Source: Paraburkholderia sp. (GTDB lineage Bacteria; Pseudomonadota; Gammaproteobacteria; Burkholderiales; Burkholderiaceae). Taken from it: DNA of 64,000 bases. The notes under the pieces were generated by a model. It saw nothing but the letters and a program-made list of their open reading frames with translations, was not told the DNA's origin and did no database searches. The stretch is from assembly GCA_004322045.1 (NCBI GenBank), contig SCRN01000004.1, positions 86,404-150,403 on the forward strand, given 5' to 3'. Made by a program: the position numbers and the translations under genes. Positions 47,969 through 58,910 of the stretch are shown piece after piece. Positions within the stretch are counted from its first letter, which is position 1; each line of letters starts with the position of its first letter.

Positions 47969-48808
47969 ATGACATCCGTTCTCGATTACTTTGCCACCCT
48001 CGTTGCCGACGACGACAGTCTGCCGCTCACGGAGACAGCGATTTCGCTCGCGCAGGATGCGTACCCCGATCTCGATCTCGAAGCGGTGCTGGCCGAGCTC
48101 GACGAGTTGGCGTTGCGCTTGAAGCGACGCCTGCCCGAGGCCGCGGATCTGACCGAAAGAATCGGCGTATTGAACCGCTTTTTCTTTCGCGAGCTCGGCT
48201 TCGCCGGCAATCTGAACGACTACTACGACCCCGACAACAGTCATCTGAATATCGTGCTCAAGCGCAGGCGCGGCATTCCGATTTCGCTGGCGGTGCTCTA
48301 TCTCGAGTTGGGCGAGCAGATCGGCGTCCCGGTGAAAGGCGTCTCGTTCCCAGGCCATTTCCTAATGCGCGTCACGTTGCCGGAAGGCGACGTCATGCTC
48401 GATCCTACGACGGGGCAGTCGCTGTCCGAAGCGCAGATGGTCGACATGCTCGAGCCATACATCTCGCACACGGAGCAGTCGGTCGGCACGGCGCTGCGCA
48501 TGCTGCTGCAGCCGGCCACGCCGCGCGAGATTCTCGCGCGCATGCTGCGCAACCTGAAAGCCGTTTACCTGCAAACCGAACGGTGGCAGCGGCTGCTCGC
48601 AGTGCAACAGCGGCTCGTCGTTTTACTGCCCCAGAACATCGAAGAAGTGCGCGATCGCGGCCTTGCCTACGCTCGGCTCGATTACTTGCGGCCGGCGCTG
48701 GAGGATCTCGAACGCTATCTGGAGGAACGGCCCGATGCCGAGGATGCAACGGCTGTCGAGTCGCAATTGAGCGAGTTACGCCAACGGGCGAACTCCAGCG
48801 GCGACTGA
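47969..48808 (+). CDS. SirB1/transglutaminase-like protein with TPR tail
   Basis: 279-residue cytosolic protein of the SirB1 family. The transglutaminase-like core shows RGIPISLAVLYLELGEQIGVPVKGVSFPGHFLMRV; the usual catalytic Cys is replaced by Ser in this family position, so enzymatic activity is doubtful. The C-terminal ~80 residues form TPR-like helices. Coupled closely to murJ (5 bp). Function unknown. Confidence 0.88.
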   Translation: MTSVLDYFATLVADDDSLPLTETAISLAQDAYPDLDLEAVLAELDELALRLKRRLPEAADLTERIGVLNRFFFRELGFAGNLNDYYDPDNSHLNIVLKRRRGIPISLAVLYLELGEQIGVPVKGVSFPGHFLMRVTLPEGDVMLDPTTGQSLSEAQMVDMLEPYISHTEQSVGTALRMLLQPATPREILARMLRNLKAVYLQTERWQRLLAVQQRLVVLLPQNIEEVRDRGLAYARLDYLRPALEDLERYLEERPDAEDATAVESQLSELRQRANSSGD

Positions 48809-48879
48809 CTGCGAATACGCGCCGCATGCCGCGCGTTGCCCGACATCACCGCTCGACACATCATGACACACCACGACAC

Positions 48880-48915
48880 AACGCCCGCTCGGCGCTTGCG
48901 CGCCGGGCGGGCGTT
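48880..48915 (+). terminator. Terminator-like hairpin after the murJ operon
   Basis: AACGCCCGC pairs with GCGGGCGTT around a GC-rich inner region, followed by a short T run. It lies 72 bp after the SirB1-like stop and before the convergent SDR gene. Confidence 0.65.
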
Positions 48916-48951
48916 TGCATTCGGAGCCGGCTGGGCGGCCGACCGGTAAGG

Positions 48952-49710
48952 TTACTTCGGCTGCATCCGGATTGCGCCGTCCAGACGGATCACTTCCCCG
49001 TTGAGCATCGGATTATCGAAGATTTGCTTCACGAGCATCGCATATTCGCTGGGCTTGCCGAGTCGAGGCGGAAACGGAACCATGGCGCCAAGGGCATCCT
49101 GCACTTCCTTCGGCATGCCGAGCAGCATCGGCGTTTCGAAGATGCCGGGCGCGATCGTCATGACGCGAATTGCATTGCGCGAGAGGTCGCGGGCGATCGG
49201 CAGCGTCATGCCCGCCACGCCGCTCTTCGAGGCTGCATAGGCGGCTTGCCCGATTTGTCCGTCGAAAGCGGCGACCGAAGCCGTATTGACGATGACGCCG
49301 CGCTCGCCGTTCTCGTTTGGCTCGTTCTTCGCCATCGCGGCGGCCGCGAGCCGCAGCATGTTGAAGGTGCCGATCAAGTTGATTTCGATCGTGCGCTGGA
49401 ATTTGTCGAGCGGATGCGGCCCATCCTTGCCGACCGTCTTGATGGCCGGCGCAACGCCCGCGCAGTTGACGAGCCCGACGAGCGGGCCGAGCTTCGTTGC
49501 CGCTTCGACCGCTTGCGTGGCATCGGCCTCGCGGCTGACGTCGCACTTGACGAAGACGCCGCCCAGCTCGCTGGCGAGCGCCCGACCTGCATCTTCGTTC
49601 AAATCGGCGATCACGACCTTGCCGCCTTGTTCGGCGATGAGGCGTGCCGTTGCCGCGCCCAGACCCGACGCGCCGCCGGTGACCAAAAATGCGTTGCCGC
49701 GAATCTCCAT
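48952..49710 (-). CDS. SDR 3-hydroxyacyl-CoA dehydrogenase (HSD10-like)
   Basis: 252-residue short-chain dehydrogenase. Nucleotide motif TGGASGLG near residue 12, NCAG, catalytic Ser in [11 protein letters not shown]-x-x-x-K in YAASKSG, and PGIFETPML. The N-terminal region and the Q-I-G-Q-A-A-Y-A pattern fit the type-II 3-hydroxyacyl-CoA dehydrogenase / 17-beta-HSD10 branch, which oxidises 2-methyl-3-hydroxybutyryl-CoA or short hydroxyacyl-CoAs. Substrate not certain. Downstream of adk across a terminator, so probably separately transcribed. Confidence 0.86.
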   Translation of the reverse strand: MEIRGNAFLVTGGASGLGAATARLIAEQGGKVVIADLNEDAGRALASELGGVFVKCDVSREADATQAVEAATKLGPLVGLVNCAGVAPAIKTVGKDGPHPLDKFQRTIEINLIGTFNMLRLAAAAMAKNEPNENGERGVIVNTASVAAFDGQIGQAAYAASKSGVAGMTLPIARDLSRNAIRVMTIAPGIFETPMLLGMPKEVQDALGAMVPFPPRLGKPSEYAMLVKQIFDNPMLNGEVIRLDGAIRMQPK

Positions 49711-49814
49711 GCTAAAGGCTCCTTACGTGTTCTGAGAGGGTGCATGCCCGGCCCCGCACGGCTCGTGACCGCTTGGCTTTCGGGCCCCCGACGATTGTAT
49801 ACGGTCGCAGGCAC

Positions 49815-49841
49815 AAAAAAACCCGCCGGTAGGGCGGGTTG
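49815..49841 (-). terminator. Rho-independent terminator of adk
   Basis: On the minus strand AACCCGCC / GGCGGGTT with a short loop is followed by seven T residues, 19 bp after the adk stop. Confidence 0.88.
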
Positions 49842-49859
49842 CACGGCGTTGCCGGCGCG

Positions 49860-50681
<822 letters not shown>

Positions 50682-50789
50682 TCACGGGCAACACGGCGGA
50701 CGAACGGGAATCGGAAGCGAATAGTGCGAATGCTCGCGCAATCGAGCCTGATTATGCCATGCGTTAGGCCTTCGACAGGAAAAAGAAGG

Positions 50790-51608
50790 TTAGCGTTTTG
50801 ACAGGAAAAGTGTGCGCACGCGCTCCAGATCGGCAGGCGTATCGACACCCGGCGCCGGTGCTTCGTGCGTGATGCGCACGGCAATGCGTTCGCCGTGCCA
50901 CATCGCGCGCAACTGTTCGAGCATTTCTGCTTGCTCGATCGGCGCCTGCGCGAGCGTGGGGTAGGTGCGCAGAAAGCGCGCACGGTAAGCGTACAGGCCG
51001 ATGTGCCGGAAGACGGTATCGGCGGGCGGAGCGGGCATTGCGCGGACATCGATCGCTCGTGCACTCGCTTGGCCTTGATAGGCGTCCCGCAGCCAAGGGA
51101 TCGGCGCGCGCGAGAAGTACAGCGCGACGGCGCGCGCATCGAGCACGACCTTTACGACGTTCGGGTTGAAGACTTCGGCCGGATCGGAGATCGGATGAGC
51201 GGCCGTGGCGATCGCGCAGTCGGGGTGCGTCGCAAGGTGCGACGCAACGTCGCGCACGAGCGCCGGGTCGATCAGCGGCTCGTCGCCTTGCACGTTGACG
51301 ACGATCGTATCGTCGGCCAAGCCGAGCCGCACCGCCACTTCGGCAAGGCGGTCCGTCCCGGACGGATGATCGGCGCGCGTGAGCAACGCTTCGAAGCCGT
51401 GGATTTGCGCGGCTTGAAGCACGCGTGGATCGTCGGCGGCGATCAGCACTCGCTCGGCGCCCGCGTCACGCGCACGTTCGGCGACGCGCACGACCATCGG
51501 TTTGCCGGCAATGTCGGCGAGCGGTTTTTCTGGCAGGCGCGTCGAGGCGAGGCGAGCAGGGACGACGGCGACGAAAGGCGGCGCGTCCGGAAGAAAGGAG
51601 GCGGTCAT
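50790..51608 (-). CDS. kdsB: CMP-KDO synthetase
   Basis: 3-deoxy-manno-octulosonate cytidylyltransferase, activating KDO for LPS inner core. Motifs [18 protein letters not shown] near residue 15, NVQGDEPLI near 105, FSRAPIPW, and HIGLYAYR. 272 residues. Last of the minus-strand set lpxK, YcaR-like, kdsB, an LPS-related unit common in this group. Confidence 0.96.
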   Translation of the reverse strand: MTASFLPDAPPFVAVVPARLASTRLPEKPLADIAGKPMVVRVAERARDAGAERVLIAADDPRVLQAAQIHGFEALLTRADHPSGTDRLAEVAVRLGLADDTIVVNVQGDEPLIDPALVRDVASHLATHPDCAIATAAHPISDPAEVFNPNVVKVVLDARAVALYFSRAPIPWLRDAYQGQASARAIDVRAMPAPPADTVFRHIGLYAYRARFLRTYPTLAQAPIEQAEMLEQLRAMWHGERIAVRITHEAPAPGVDTPADLERVRTLFLSKR

Positions 51609-51664
51609 CGGAGACGGGGCGGGCAGAGGCGATTCGCGTCGGGTTCGCGTCGGGGCGCGGCGCG

Positions 51665-51874
51665 TCAGGCGCCGCCCGAGGCCGGGTCGAGCGGCTCGAC
51701 CGGGGTGCCTTCGACGGTCTGGCGCGCTTCGTCCACGAGCATGACCGGGATGCCGTCGCGAATCGGGTAGGCCAGCTTGTCGGCGTGGCAGATGAGCTCT
51801 TGCTGCGCCCGGTCATAGCTGAGCGGACCCTTGCAGATCGGGCAAACGAGGATTTCAAGCAAGCGAGCGTCCAC
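51665..51874 (-). CDS. Trm112/YcaR-like small protein (UPF0434)
   Basis: 69-residue protein starting with GTG at 51874, inside the 3' end of lpxK; GGAG lies within the lpxK coding sequence. Only the first Cys pair of the zinc-ribbon is present ([10 protein letters not shown]), with the later [11 protein letters not shown] signature intact. The family lies beside kdsB/lpxK in many Gram-negatives; role unclear. Confidence 0.9.
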   Translation of the reverse strand: MDARLLEILVCPICKGPLSYDRAQQELICHADKLAYPIRDGIPVMLVDEARQTVEGTPVEPLDPASGGA

Positions 51875-52883
51875 GGAGTTTCTCCACAACCAAGGCGATG
51901 AGGCGAGCGGGGAGCGTGGCTTCGACCGGTACGACCCAGATTCGAGCGTCACGCCAAGCGCTCAATTTTACTGCATCCTTCTCGGTCACCAGGATTGCGT
52001 CGACCGGCTCGTTGATGAACGGGTTGTCGCGAAAGGCGTAGTGATCGGGGAGGGGCCGCGTGTCGGGCGCGATACCGGCAGCGCGCAGGGTCGCAAAAAA
52101 ACGCTCGGGCGAACCGATGCCGGCCGCCGCCAACACGCGCGCGCCGGCAAACTGCGCGAGCGGGCGGCGCAGGCTCGGATCGCTCAGATGCCAGGCGTCT
52201 CCGGGCGCCAGCGTCAGCGCGAACGTATCGGGCCACGGCGGCAGCGCGCGTTCGAACGGGTTGTTGACGAGCGTCGCGTCGCGACGGCGCGACAGCGGTT
52301 CGCGCAGAGGGCCGGCAGGCAGCAGAAAGCCGTTTCCGGCCAGACGATGATCGAAGACGACGAGCTCCACGTTACGGGCCAGGCGGTAATGCTGCAGGCC
52401 ATCGTCGCTGACGATCACGTCGACGTCGATATGCGCCGCGCGCAGCGCCTGCGCACAAGCGACGCGATCGGGCGACACCCACACCGGCGCACTCGTGCGC
52501 CGGGCGATCAAAACCGGCTCGTCGCCGACTTGCTCGGGCGCCGAGGCCGACGTCACGGGGCGCGGCTCGCGGCCCTTCGCGCCGTAGCCTCGCGATACCA
52601 CCCCCGGCGTGAACCCGGCCGCGCGCAGCGCTTGAACGAGCGCGATCACCGTCGGTGTCTTGCCCGTGCCGCCCACCGTGACATTGCCGACGACGATGAC
52701 CGGCACGCCCACGTCCACACGCTCGCGCCAGCCGAGTGCGAAGGTGGCCCGCCGGGCGGCGGCAATGGCGCCGAATACGCAAGCGGCAGGCGTCATCGCC
52801 CAAGCAAAAGCGCCGCGGCGTTGCCATTCGCGCGTCATATACGCTTGCACGCGGGCTTTGAGTTGGTCGGCGAAGCGGTCCAT
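51855..52883 (-). CDS. lpxK: Tetraacyldisaccharide 4'-kinase LpxK
   Basis: Inner-membrane-associated kinase making lipid IVA. One N-terminal membrane segment, then P-loop [14 protein letters not shown] near residue 62, [19 protein letters not shown], and [10 protein letters not shown] near the end. 342 residues from the ATG at 52883; the longer frame is not conserved. Overlaps the YcaR-like gene by 20 nt. Confidence 0.95.
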   Translation of the reverse strand: MDRFADQLKARVQAYMTREWQRRGAFAWAMTPAACVFGAIAAARRATFALGWRERVDVGVPVIVVGNVTVGGTGKTPTVIALVQALRAAGFTPGVVSRGYGAKGREPRPVTSASAPEQVGDEPVLIARRTSAPVWVSPDRVACAQALRAAHIDVDVIVSDDGLQHYRLARNVELVVFDHRLAGNGFLLPAGPLREPLSRRRDATLVNNPFERALPPWPDTFALTLAPGDAWHLSDPSLRRPLAQFAGARVLAAAGIGSPERFFATLRAAGIAPDTRPLPDHYAFRDNPFINEPVDAILVTEKDAVKLSAWRDARIWVVPVEATLPARLIALVVEKLRGRSLA

Positions 52884-53302
52884 GGTGGTTGCGGTCGTGA
52901 GGTCGTCGAAAGGTCGTAGCACGGAGCCGGCACTGTAGCCTGGCCCCCGCGCAGCCCGCAAGCCGCCTTGGGGCAGATTGGCGGCGGATTGGCCAATCGG
53001 CCGACGGCATGCGAGATACCAGCGCGCTGTGGATAACTCTGTGAAGAACTTCGCTCCTCGCGCACCGGAAGGCCGGTAGATCAAGCTTCTTATCGGCCGT
53101 GACTAAAGTCCTACTAAAAAATTGTCCTTATAAATCATCACATTAAGACGGGATGACATGGCTTTGGGCGGTTCCGGCGGCCGTTTGAGGCGAATGTGCG
53201 CAGCGCTTCGCTATGTGGGAAACCTTGCACGAATTTGCGCATGCACTGGACGGCGGCCGTCCGACGGTCTATCGTCTGACCGGCCAAAAACCAAGGTTCC
53301 GC
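52884..53302. promoter_or_regulatory. Divergent lpxK / xseA intergenic region
   Basis: 419 bases without a gene. An AT-rich stretch (about 53100-53150, including TATAAA at 53129-53134) is the likely promoter zone. A single perfect DnaA-box match, TTATCCACA read on the minus strand, lies at 53028-53036. The xseA frame is open upstream to 53213 but without homology before 53303. Confidence 0.4.
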
Positions 53303-54706
53303 ATGCCATCCCGTAATTCCGTTCCGCCCTCGGCCGGGGCCGCGCCGCTCGGCCCGGGTTCGTTCGAGGCCGATGTCGCCGTTCCCGTGTCCGTGCTCAA
53401 CCGTGCGATCGGCACGATGCTCGAACGATCGTTTCCGCTCGTCTGGGTGGCGGGCGAAGTGTCGAACTTCACGCGGGCTGCGAGCGGGCACTGGTACTTT
53501 TCGATCAAGGACGCGCAAGCGCAGATGCGCTGCGTGATGTTCCGCGGGCGTGCCCAGTACGCCGAGTTCGTTCCGCGCGAAGGCGACAAGATCGAAGTGC
53601 GCGCGCTCGTGACGATGTACGAACCGCGCGGTGAGCTCCAATTGAACGTCGAGGCGGTGCGCCGCACCGGCATGGGCCGTCTCTACGAGACCTTTCTGCG
53701 GCTCAAGGCGCAACTCGAGGCCGAGGGGCTGTTCTCGCCCGAACGCAAACGGCCGCTGCCGACGCATCCTCGCGCGATCGGCATCGTGACTTCCCTGCAA
53801 GCCGCGGCGCTGCGCGACGTCCTGACGACGCTCGCGCGGCGCGCGCCGCATGTGTCCGTCATCGTCTATCCGGCCCCAGTACAAGGCGCCGGCGCGGCCG
53901 AGAAACTCACGGCGATGGTCCAGACGGCGAACGCGCGCCGCGAAGTGGATGTGCTCATCGTCTGCCGCGGCGGCGGCTCCATCGAAGATCTATGGGCGTT
54001 CAACGAGGAGGTGCTGGCGCGAGCGATTGCCGCCAGCGCGTTGCCGATCGTCAGCGGTGTCGGCCATGAGACCGACTTCACCATCGCCGACTTCGCGGCC
54101 GACGTGCGCGCGCCCACGCCCACGGGCGCCGCCGAACTCGTGAGCCCGCAGCGCACGATGCTGTTGCGCGATCTCGATCATCGTACGGCGGCGCTGGCGC
54201 GCGGGTTCGGCCGGTTGATGGAGCGGCGCGCCCAGCAACTAGATTGGCTGGCGCGCCGGCTGGTCAGTCCGGCCGAGCGCTTGCGCCGGCAGCGCACGCA
54301 TCTTCAGCAATTGCAGGTTCGCCTCGCCTCGGCGGGGGCGCGTCCCTTGCGCGATGCGCAGGCGCGTTTCGCGCTCGTCAGGTTGCGCTGGCAACGCTGG
54401 CGGCCGGATCTGTCGGCGCCGCGCGCGCTCGTGCTTGGATTGCGCAGACGTCTCGACTCTGCATTCGAGCGCGACCGCGAGCGCCGTGGCGCGAAGGTCG
54501 CGGCGCTTTCGGCTCGGCTCGACGTGTTGAGTCCACAGCGCACGCTCGAGCGCGGTTACGCCGCGCTCATCGACGCGCAGACGGGGCGCGCGGTGCGTTC
54601 GCCCGCGGCGCTCAAGCGCGCGCGGCGCTTCACGATTCATGTCGCCGAAGGGTCGGCTGACGTCACGCTCAAAGACGTGCAACCGCGGTTGACCGACGGT
54701 TTTTGA
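53303..54706 (+). CDS. xseA: Exodeoxyribonuclease VII large subunit
   Basis: Single-strand DNA exonuclease subunit. N-terminal OB-fold ([22 protein letters not shown]), central nuclease core with [16 protein letters not shown] and [25 protein letters not shown], then a long basic coiled-coil C-terminus. Start at 53303 after AAGG gives 467 residues. The small subunit xseB is not here. Confidence 0.95.
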   Translation: MPSRNSVPPSAGAAPLGPGSFEADVAVPVSVLNRAIGTMLERSFPLVWVAGEVSNFTRAASGHWYFSIKDAQAQMRCVMFRGRAQYAEFVPREGDKIEVRALVTMYEPRGELQLNVEAVRRTGMGRLYETFLRLKAQLEAEGLFSPERKRPLPTHPRAIGIVTSLQAAALRDVLTTLARRAPHVSVIVYPAPVQGAGAAEKLTAMVQTANARREVDVLIVCRGGGSIEDLWAFNEEVLARAIAASALPIVSGVGHETDFTIADFAADVRAPTPTGAAELVSPQRTMLLRDLDHRTAALARGFGRLMERRAQQLDWLARRLVSPAERLRRQRTHLQQLQVRLASAGARPLRDAQARFALVRLRWQRWRPDLSAPRALVLGLRRRLDSAFERDRERRGAKVAALSARLDVLSPQRTLERGYAALIDAQTGRAVRSPAALKRARRFTIHVAEGSADVTLKDVQPRLTDGF

Positions 54707-55018
54707 TCTCGCTGCGCTTAGGCGGCCTGCCAAGCTGGCGACGGCGTTCGCTGCGCCAGCACACGGAGCAAGCATCCCGAAAGCCACGGCTATCGATCGC
54801 GGATGTAAGCGCGTGGCTGTCGCCATCATCGGTCATCTTCGCCGATCCGCTGCGACGAAATGCACCTTGCTGAAGCATTTTTTACGCAAATTGCCGTGCG
54901 CGACGGTCGATGCTGCGCATAAAGGCCACCGGTTTGCGGGGTTATTCCAAGTCGCCTACAATCCAGTGCTCTACAGCGTTAGCCGCCTACATCCCCATAA
55001 CACACAAGGATCAGCACC
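54707..55018 (+). promoter_or_regulatory. sodB promoter region
   Basis: 312 bases without a gene. A good sigma-70 promoter is visible: -35 TTGCGG (54934-54939), 17-bp spacer, -10 TACAAT (54957-54962), giving a leader of about 50 nt to the sodB start. Nothing else stands out. Confidence 0.6.
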
Positions 55019-55597
55019 ATGGAACATACGCTCCCGCCGCTGCCGTACGCGAAAAACGCGCTCGCTCCGCATATGTCGGAAGAAACGCTCGAATACCACT
55101 ACGGTAAGCACCACCAAGCCTACGTCACGAACTTGAACAACCTCATCAAGGGCACCGAGTTCGAGAATCTGCAGCTTGAAGAAATCGTGAAGAAGGCGTC
55201 GGGCGGCGTCTTCAACAATGCAGCGCAAATCTGGAATCACACGTTCTTCTGGAACTGCCTGAAGCCGCAAGGCGGCGGCGCGCCGAGCGGCGCCCTGGGC
55301 GACGCGATCAACGCCAAGTGGGGTTCCTTCGATGCGTTCAAGGAAGCGTTCTCGAAGGCTGCGGTCGGCAATTTCGGTTCCGGCTGGACCTGGCTCGTGA
55401 AGAAGGCCGACGGCTCGCTCGACATCGTTTCGACGAGCAACGCCGCCACGCCGCTGACGACCGATGCCAAGCCCCTGCTGACGATCGACGTCTGGGAGCA
55501 CGCTTACTACATCGACTATCGCAATGCCCGGCCGAAGTTCGTCGAAGCGTTCTGGAACCTGGCGAACTGGGATTTCGCGACGAAGAATTTCGCGTAA
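55019..55597 (+). CDS. sodB: Superoxide dismutase [Fe]
   Basis: 192-residue cytosolic SOD. Metal ligands: His near 27 ([10 protein letters not shown] region), His in WNHTFFW near 74, and Asp/His in [13 protein letters not shown] near 160-164. [12 protein letters not shown] with the Fe-type Gln/Gly pattern favours iron over manganese. Followed by two hairpins. Confidence 0.95.
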   Translation: MEHTLPPLPYAKNALAPHMSEETLEYHYGKHHQAYVTNLNNLIKGTEFENLQLEEIVKKASGGVFNNAAQIWNHTFFWNCLKPQGGGAPSGALGDAINAKWGSFDAFKEAFSKAAVGNFGSGWTWLVKKADGSLDIVSTSNAATPLTTDAKPLLTIDVWEHAYYIDYRNARPKFVEAFWNLANWDFATKNFA

Positions 55598-55657
55598 ATC
55601 GGCGCAATGCGTCGAAAGGCGGGCGCACACGAAGCGCCCGCCGCGATGAAAGAACCG

Positions 55658-55689
55658 AAGGCTCTGCCCGCGTGCAGAGCCTTTCTTTC
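55658..55689. terminator. Terminator after sodB
   Basis: AAGGCTCTGC / GCAGAGCCTT, 10-bp stem and 6-nt loop, then TTCTTTC. A second GC-rich hairpin, GGCGGGCGC / GCGCCCGCC, lies just upstream at 55619-55643. It may also stop transcription of the convergent clpP. Confidence 0.75.
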
Positions 55690-55739
55690 ATGGGCCGCCG
55701 GCATCAGCCGCGTGCATGCCGTGTGTAGCGTGCCTCGGC

Positions 55740-56375
55740 TCAGAGCATCGTATGGCGTGCGATGTCGGCCAACGAATTGCGGTCGTGGAGCACGTCGTCA
55801 ATCAGCCCATACTCCTTCGCCGCGGCGGCCGACATGAAGTTGTCGCGGTCCGTATCCTTGGCGATCTGCTCGACCGACTGTCCCGTGCGCTCGGCAAGCA
55901 CCTGATTGAGCCGCTCGCGCAAGAACAGAACTTCCTTCGCCTGAATCTCGATATCCGCTGCCGTGCCTTGGCTGCCGCCGGACGGTTGGTGAATCATGAT
56001 GCGGGCGTTGGGCAGCGCGAAGCGTTTTCCTTTCGCGCCCGCGGCCAGCAAGAACGTCCCCATGCTCGCGGCGAATCCCGTGCACAGCGTCGAGACCTGC
56101 GGCTTGACGAACTGCATCGTGTCGTAGATCGCCAGTCCGTCGTAGACTGACCCGCCCGGCGAATTGATATAGAAAAAGATGTCCTTGTCGGGGTTCTCCG
56201 ATTCGAGAAAGAGCATCTGCGCGACGATGAGGCTGGCTGTCTCATCGGTGACGGGGCCGACCAGAAACACGATGCGCTCGCGCAATAGCCGCGAGTAAAT
56301 GTCATACGCGCGTTCGCCACGACCCGATTGTTCGATGACGGTCGGCACGAGCTGGCTTCGAGGGTAAGAATGCAT
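55740..56375 (-). CDS. clpP: Stand-alone ClpP-family protease subunit
   Basis: 211-residue serine peptidase of the ClpP family with a complete triad S104 (FAASMGTF), H129 (MIHQPSGG) and D178 (DTDRDNF), spaced as in E. coli Clp[19 protein letters not shown] is intact. It is not beside tig, clpX or lon, so it is likely a second, paralogous ClpP; the main clpP should lie elsewhere. C-terminal RHTML is short. Divergent from an ECF sigma factor gene over 229 bp. Confidence 0.93.
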   Translation of the reverse strand: MHSYPRSQLVPTVIEQSGRGERAYDIYSRLLRERIVFLVGPVTDETASLIVAQMLFLESENPDKDIFFYINSPGGSVYDGLAIYDTMQFVKPQVSTLCTGFAASMGTFLLAAGAKGKRFALPNARIMIHQPSGGSQGTAADIEIQAKEVLFLRERLNQVLAERTGQSVEQIAKDTDRDNFMSAAAAKEYGLIDDVLHDRNSLADIARHTML

Positions 56376-56604
56376 GGGCGCTTCCTCGCATGAGGTCGAT
56401 GGTGGCCACGGTTCGAGGATACTCGCCCGCAGCCTTCCTTGTCATGACGCTCGGTGGGTCGTCGATGTGACGCAAATCGTCGATATTCGCGTCCGCCGCT
56501 GTAAAAGCAAAAAAAACGGGGAAGCGCGTAACATCGGCACGTTCTCGAACGTCAACGAAATGAGGTGCGGCGCGCGCCGCTCGCTCGACTTTTGGAGCTA
56601 CTCA

Positions 56605-57594
56605 ATGACGAAAGAAGAAACAGACAAAATATCGGCTTTCGAAGCCGCTCGCACGCGGCTCACATCGATCGCCTATCGCATGCTCGGCAGCCGGGCGGAA
56701 GCCGAGGACGTCGTCCAAGACGCTTGGCTGAAATGGCATGCGGCGGCGCGAGACGAGCTGCGTACGCCGCTCGCGTGGCTAACGACGGTTACGACGCGGC
56801 TTGCCATCGACCGCATCCGGCGCTTGCAGTCGGAGCAGACGGCGCGAGCAAGCGAATGCTCGACGCAGCCTTGGCTGGACGAGTGGGTGCCCTCGGCCGA
56901 GGACGCCGCGCTGCATGCGTCGTCGGTCTCCGAAGCCGTGGCGCGGTTGTTCGAGCGGCTGTCCGCCGACGAGCGCGCCGCATTCGTGCTGCATGAGGCC
57001 TTCGATTGCGACTACGCGCAGATTGCCGAAGTCGTCGGCAAGACCCCGGGGCATTGCCGGCAATTGGCGCATCGCGCCCGCCAACGCTTAGTGGGCGAGC
57101 ACGCGCGGCGCGCCGGCGGGCAGGCCAACCGGCCCCGGCCGGCGGGCGAAGCGCGCGCCGCGAGCGCCGAGCGTTTGCGCGAGGCGATCGTTCACGCCGA
57201 CGCCGTGGCCGCGATGCAGCTATTCGCGACACGGGAACCGATCGTCGCGGCGGCGACGTGCGATGTGGCCGGGTCGGCCCGTGTACGTGCACGGGCGCCG
57301 CTTCGTGCGAAGGACGCTTCGGCGCTCGCGGCCTATGCCGCGGCCGAAGCGCACCCGCTGCCGTCCGGCTTCGGCTCGGGCATTGCGCTCGTGTGCGCAT
57401 GCGAGGTCGTCGCAATCGTGCGCGTGACGCCGCTTCCATCGAATTGCACGGGCGCGGCCTGCGCGATCGCGATCGCGATCGTGACCGATGGCCCCCTAAT
57501 GCAAGCACTCAACGCGCGCTTCGGCTTGCGCGCGATCAAACACCTATTGGCACGCATCGCGGGCGCTACCGCTACCGCAGACTGCGCGATTTGA
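56605..57594 (+). CDS. ECF sigma factor with C-terminal extension (ECF41/SigJ-like)
   Basis: 329 residues. Sigma region 2 (residues ~10-75: RLTSIAYRMLGSRAEAEDVVQDAWLKWHAA pattern) and region 4 (ERAAFVLHEAFDCDYAQIAEVVGKTPGHCRQLAHRARQRL) are clear. PWLDEWVP in the linker echoes the ECF41 linker motif. A ~150-residue C-terminal domain, probably a divergent SnoaL-like regulator, replaces an anti-sigma factor. Neither an anti-sigma gene nor the carboxymuconolactone-decarboxylase-like partner usual for ECF41 is adjacent. Start at 56605 follows TTGGAG. Confidence 0.88.
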   Translation: MTKEETDKISAFEAARTRLTSIAYRMLGSRAEAEDVVQDAWLKWHAAARDELRTPLAWLTTVTTRLAIDRIRRLQSEQTARASECSTQPWLDEWVPSAEDAALHASSVSEAVARLFERLSADERAAFVLHEAFDCDYAQIAEVVGKTPGHCRQLAHRARQRLVGEHARRAGGQANRPRPAGEARAASAERLREAIVHADAVAAMQLFATREPIVAAATCDVAGSARVRARAPLRAKDASALAAYAAAEAHPLPSGFGSGIALVCACEVVAIVRVTPLPSNCTGAACAIAIAIVTDGPLMQALNARFGLRAIKHLLARIAGATATADCAI

Positions 57595-57632
57595 CAGCCC
57601 TGCGCCCACGATGGGCTCACGCGCCCAGGTGC

Positions 57633-58910
57633 TCACCGCACGCGCGAAGCGCCTTCCCAATCGATATCCACGCAAAGCACTTGCAGCCCATGCGCCGTTT
57701 CGGCTGCGACGGACGCCGTCACGCATAGATGCGCCTCGTTCAACGATAGGTAGGGCGCCGTGACATGCACGGGGCCCGGTGCGCGAACGGCTTCCGTGAA
57801 GTACGGCCGGTGCGCCCAACTCGCTCCCTCCGAATGCAGCAGCGGGCTGAAACGCTTTGCGCGGCGCGAGACGACGCGGCCCGTGGGCACGACGTTGTCG
57901 CCGATCTGCCGGCCGTGTGCGTCGAGCACGAAGCAGCGCGCCGTATCGGGAAGCGAGAGCAATGCATCGCAGGCCGTCGCCACCGGCGTTCCGGCGACGA
58001 AACTCGCACAGGCTTTCGCAAGCGATTCGACGTACGGCGCCAGACGCTGAGCTTGCTTGCGCTCCCTGCGAGCCACCCGCTCTCGCAGCGCCGCCGAAAG
58101 CGCGTCGATGAGCCCGGCTGCGGCCTGAGGTTGCACGGGGTCGACGCTCGGCTCGGCGAAGTAGCTGCCTTGCACGAAATCGACGTTGCATTCGAGTGCG
58201 ATCAACGCGTCGCGTTCGGTCGTGAGGCCCCCCATCAGCACCAACTGCCCCGATTCGTGCAGCAGCGACACGAGCTGCGGCAGCACGCGCTCGAAATGCG
58301 AATGCTCGCTCGCTTGCGCGAGAATGCCGCGATCGAGCGAGACGATGTCCGGATGCAGATGCCAGACACGGTCGATGTTCGAGTGCTTCGCACCGAAGCC
58401 GCCGAGCGCGATCAGAAAGCCCGATTTGCGCAGACTATCGACGATCTCGGCGAAGCGGCTCGTTTCCCCGCCCGCTTGCTCGGGCACTTCAAGCACGACG
58501 CGCTGGGGCGGCAGGCCCAGCGATTTCAGATTAGCGAGCAGCGCATCGCCGTAGCTCGTATCCATGAGCGCGGCCGGATGCAGGCTCAGAAACAGCCATT
58601 CGTCGTGACCGTCGATCGCGCTGAAGTTGCCCAGATGGAGCGACTCGGCCAAGCGGCCAAGCTCGAGTAAATCGCCGCGCCGGGCCGCCTGCGCGAACAC
58701 GTCGCGCGACGGCGCGAGCTGACCGTGCTCGTCGTGCGCGCGCAAGGAGGCGTGATAACCGATCGCGCGGCGATGCGAGACCGAGAACACCGGCTGGAAG
58801 ACGCTGAACACGGTGTAACCGCCGTAGACAACGGTGCGGCGGCTACCCGCGTCGTCCGCGACGGGACGCGGCGGCTGAAAGCCGGGAGGATCGAGATCGA
58901 CCATGCTCAT
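57633..58910 (-). CDS. Degenerate EAL-domain protein with YkuI-like C-terminal sensor
   Basis: 425 residues. Residues ~30-260 form an EAL-type TIM barrel that has lost its catalytic residues: the EAL motif reads H53-A-S55, the metal DD is G170-G171, the KID lysine is absent, and AEGVET reads MGGLTT. LEVPE and VDFVQGSYFAEP remain. Residues ~290-425 resemble the PAS/cache-like YkuI C-terminal domain (DTARCFVLDAHGRQIGDN; HRPYFTEAV). It is probably a cyclic-di-GMP receptor or protein-interaction module, not a phosphodiesterase. Convergent with the ECF gene. Start uncertain by two codons; no strong ribosome binding site. Confidence 0.88.
   Translation of the reverse strand: MSMVDLDPPGFQPPRPVADDAGSRRTVVYGGYTVFSVFQPVFSVSHRRAIGYHASLRAHDEHGQLAPSRDVFAQAARRGDLLELGRLAESLHLGNFSAIDGHDEWLFLSLHPAALMDTSYGDALLANLKSLGLPPQRVVLEVPEQAGGETSRFAEIVDSLRKSGFLIALGGFGAKHSNIDRVWHLHPDIVSLDRGILAQASEHSHFERVLPQLVSLLHESGQLVLMGGLTTERDALIALECNVDFVQGSYFAEPSVDPVQPQAAAGLIDALSAALRERVARRERKQAQRLAPYVESLAKACASFVAGTPVATACDALLSLPDTARCFVLDAHGRQIGDNVVPTGRVVSRRAKRFSPLLHSEGASWAHRPYFTEAVRAPGPVHVTAPYLSLNEAHLCVTASVAAETAHGLQVLCVDIDWEGASRVR

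Noticed and set aside
53028..53036. Perfect DnaA box (TTATCCACA on minus) between lpxK and xseA as an origin or DnaA regulatory site
   Set aside because: Only one box, no cluster, no AT-rich unwinding region and no dnaA/dnaN nearby; a single 9-mer match is expected by chance at this scale.
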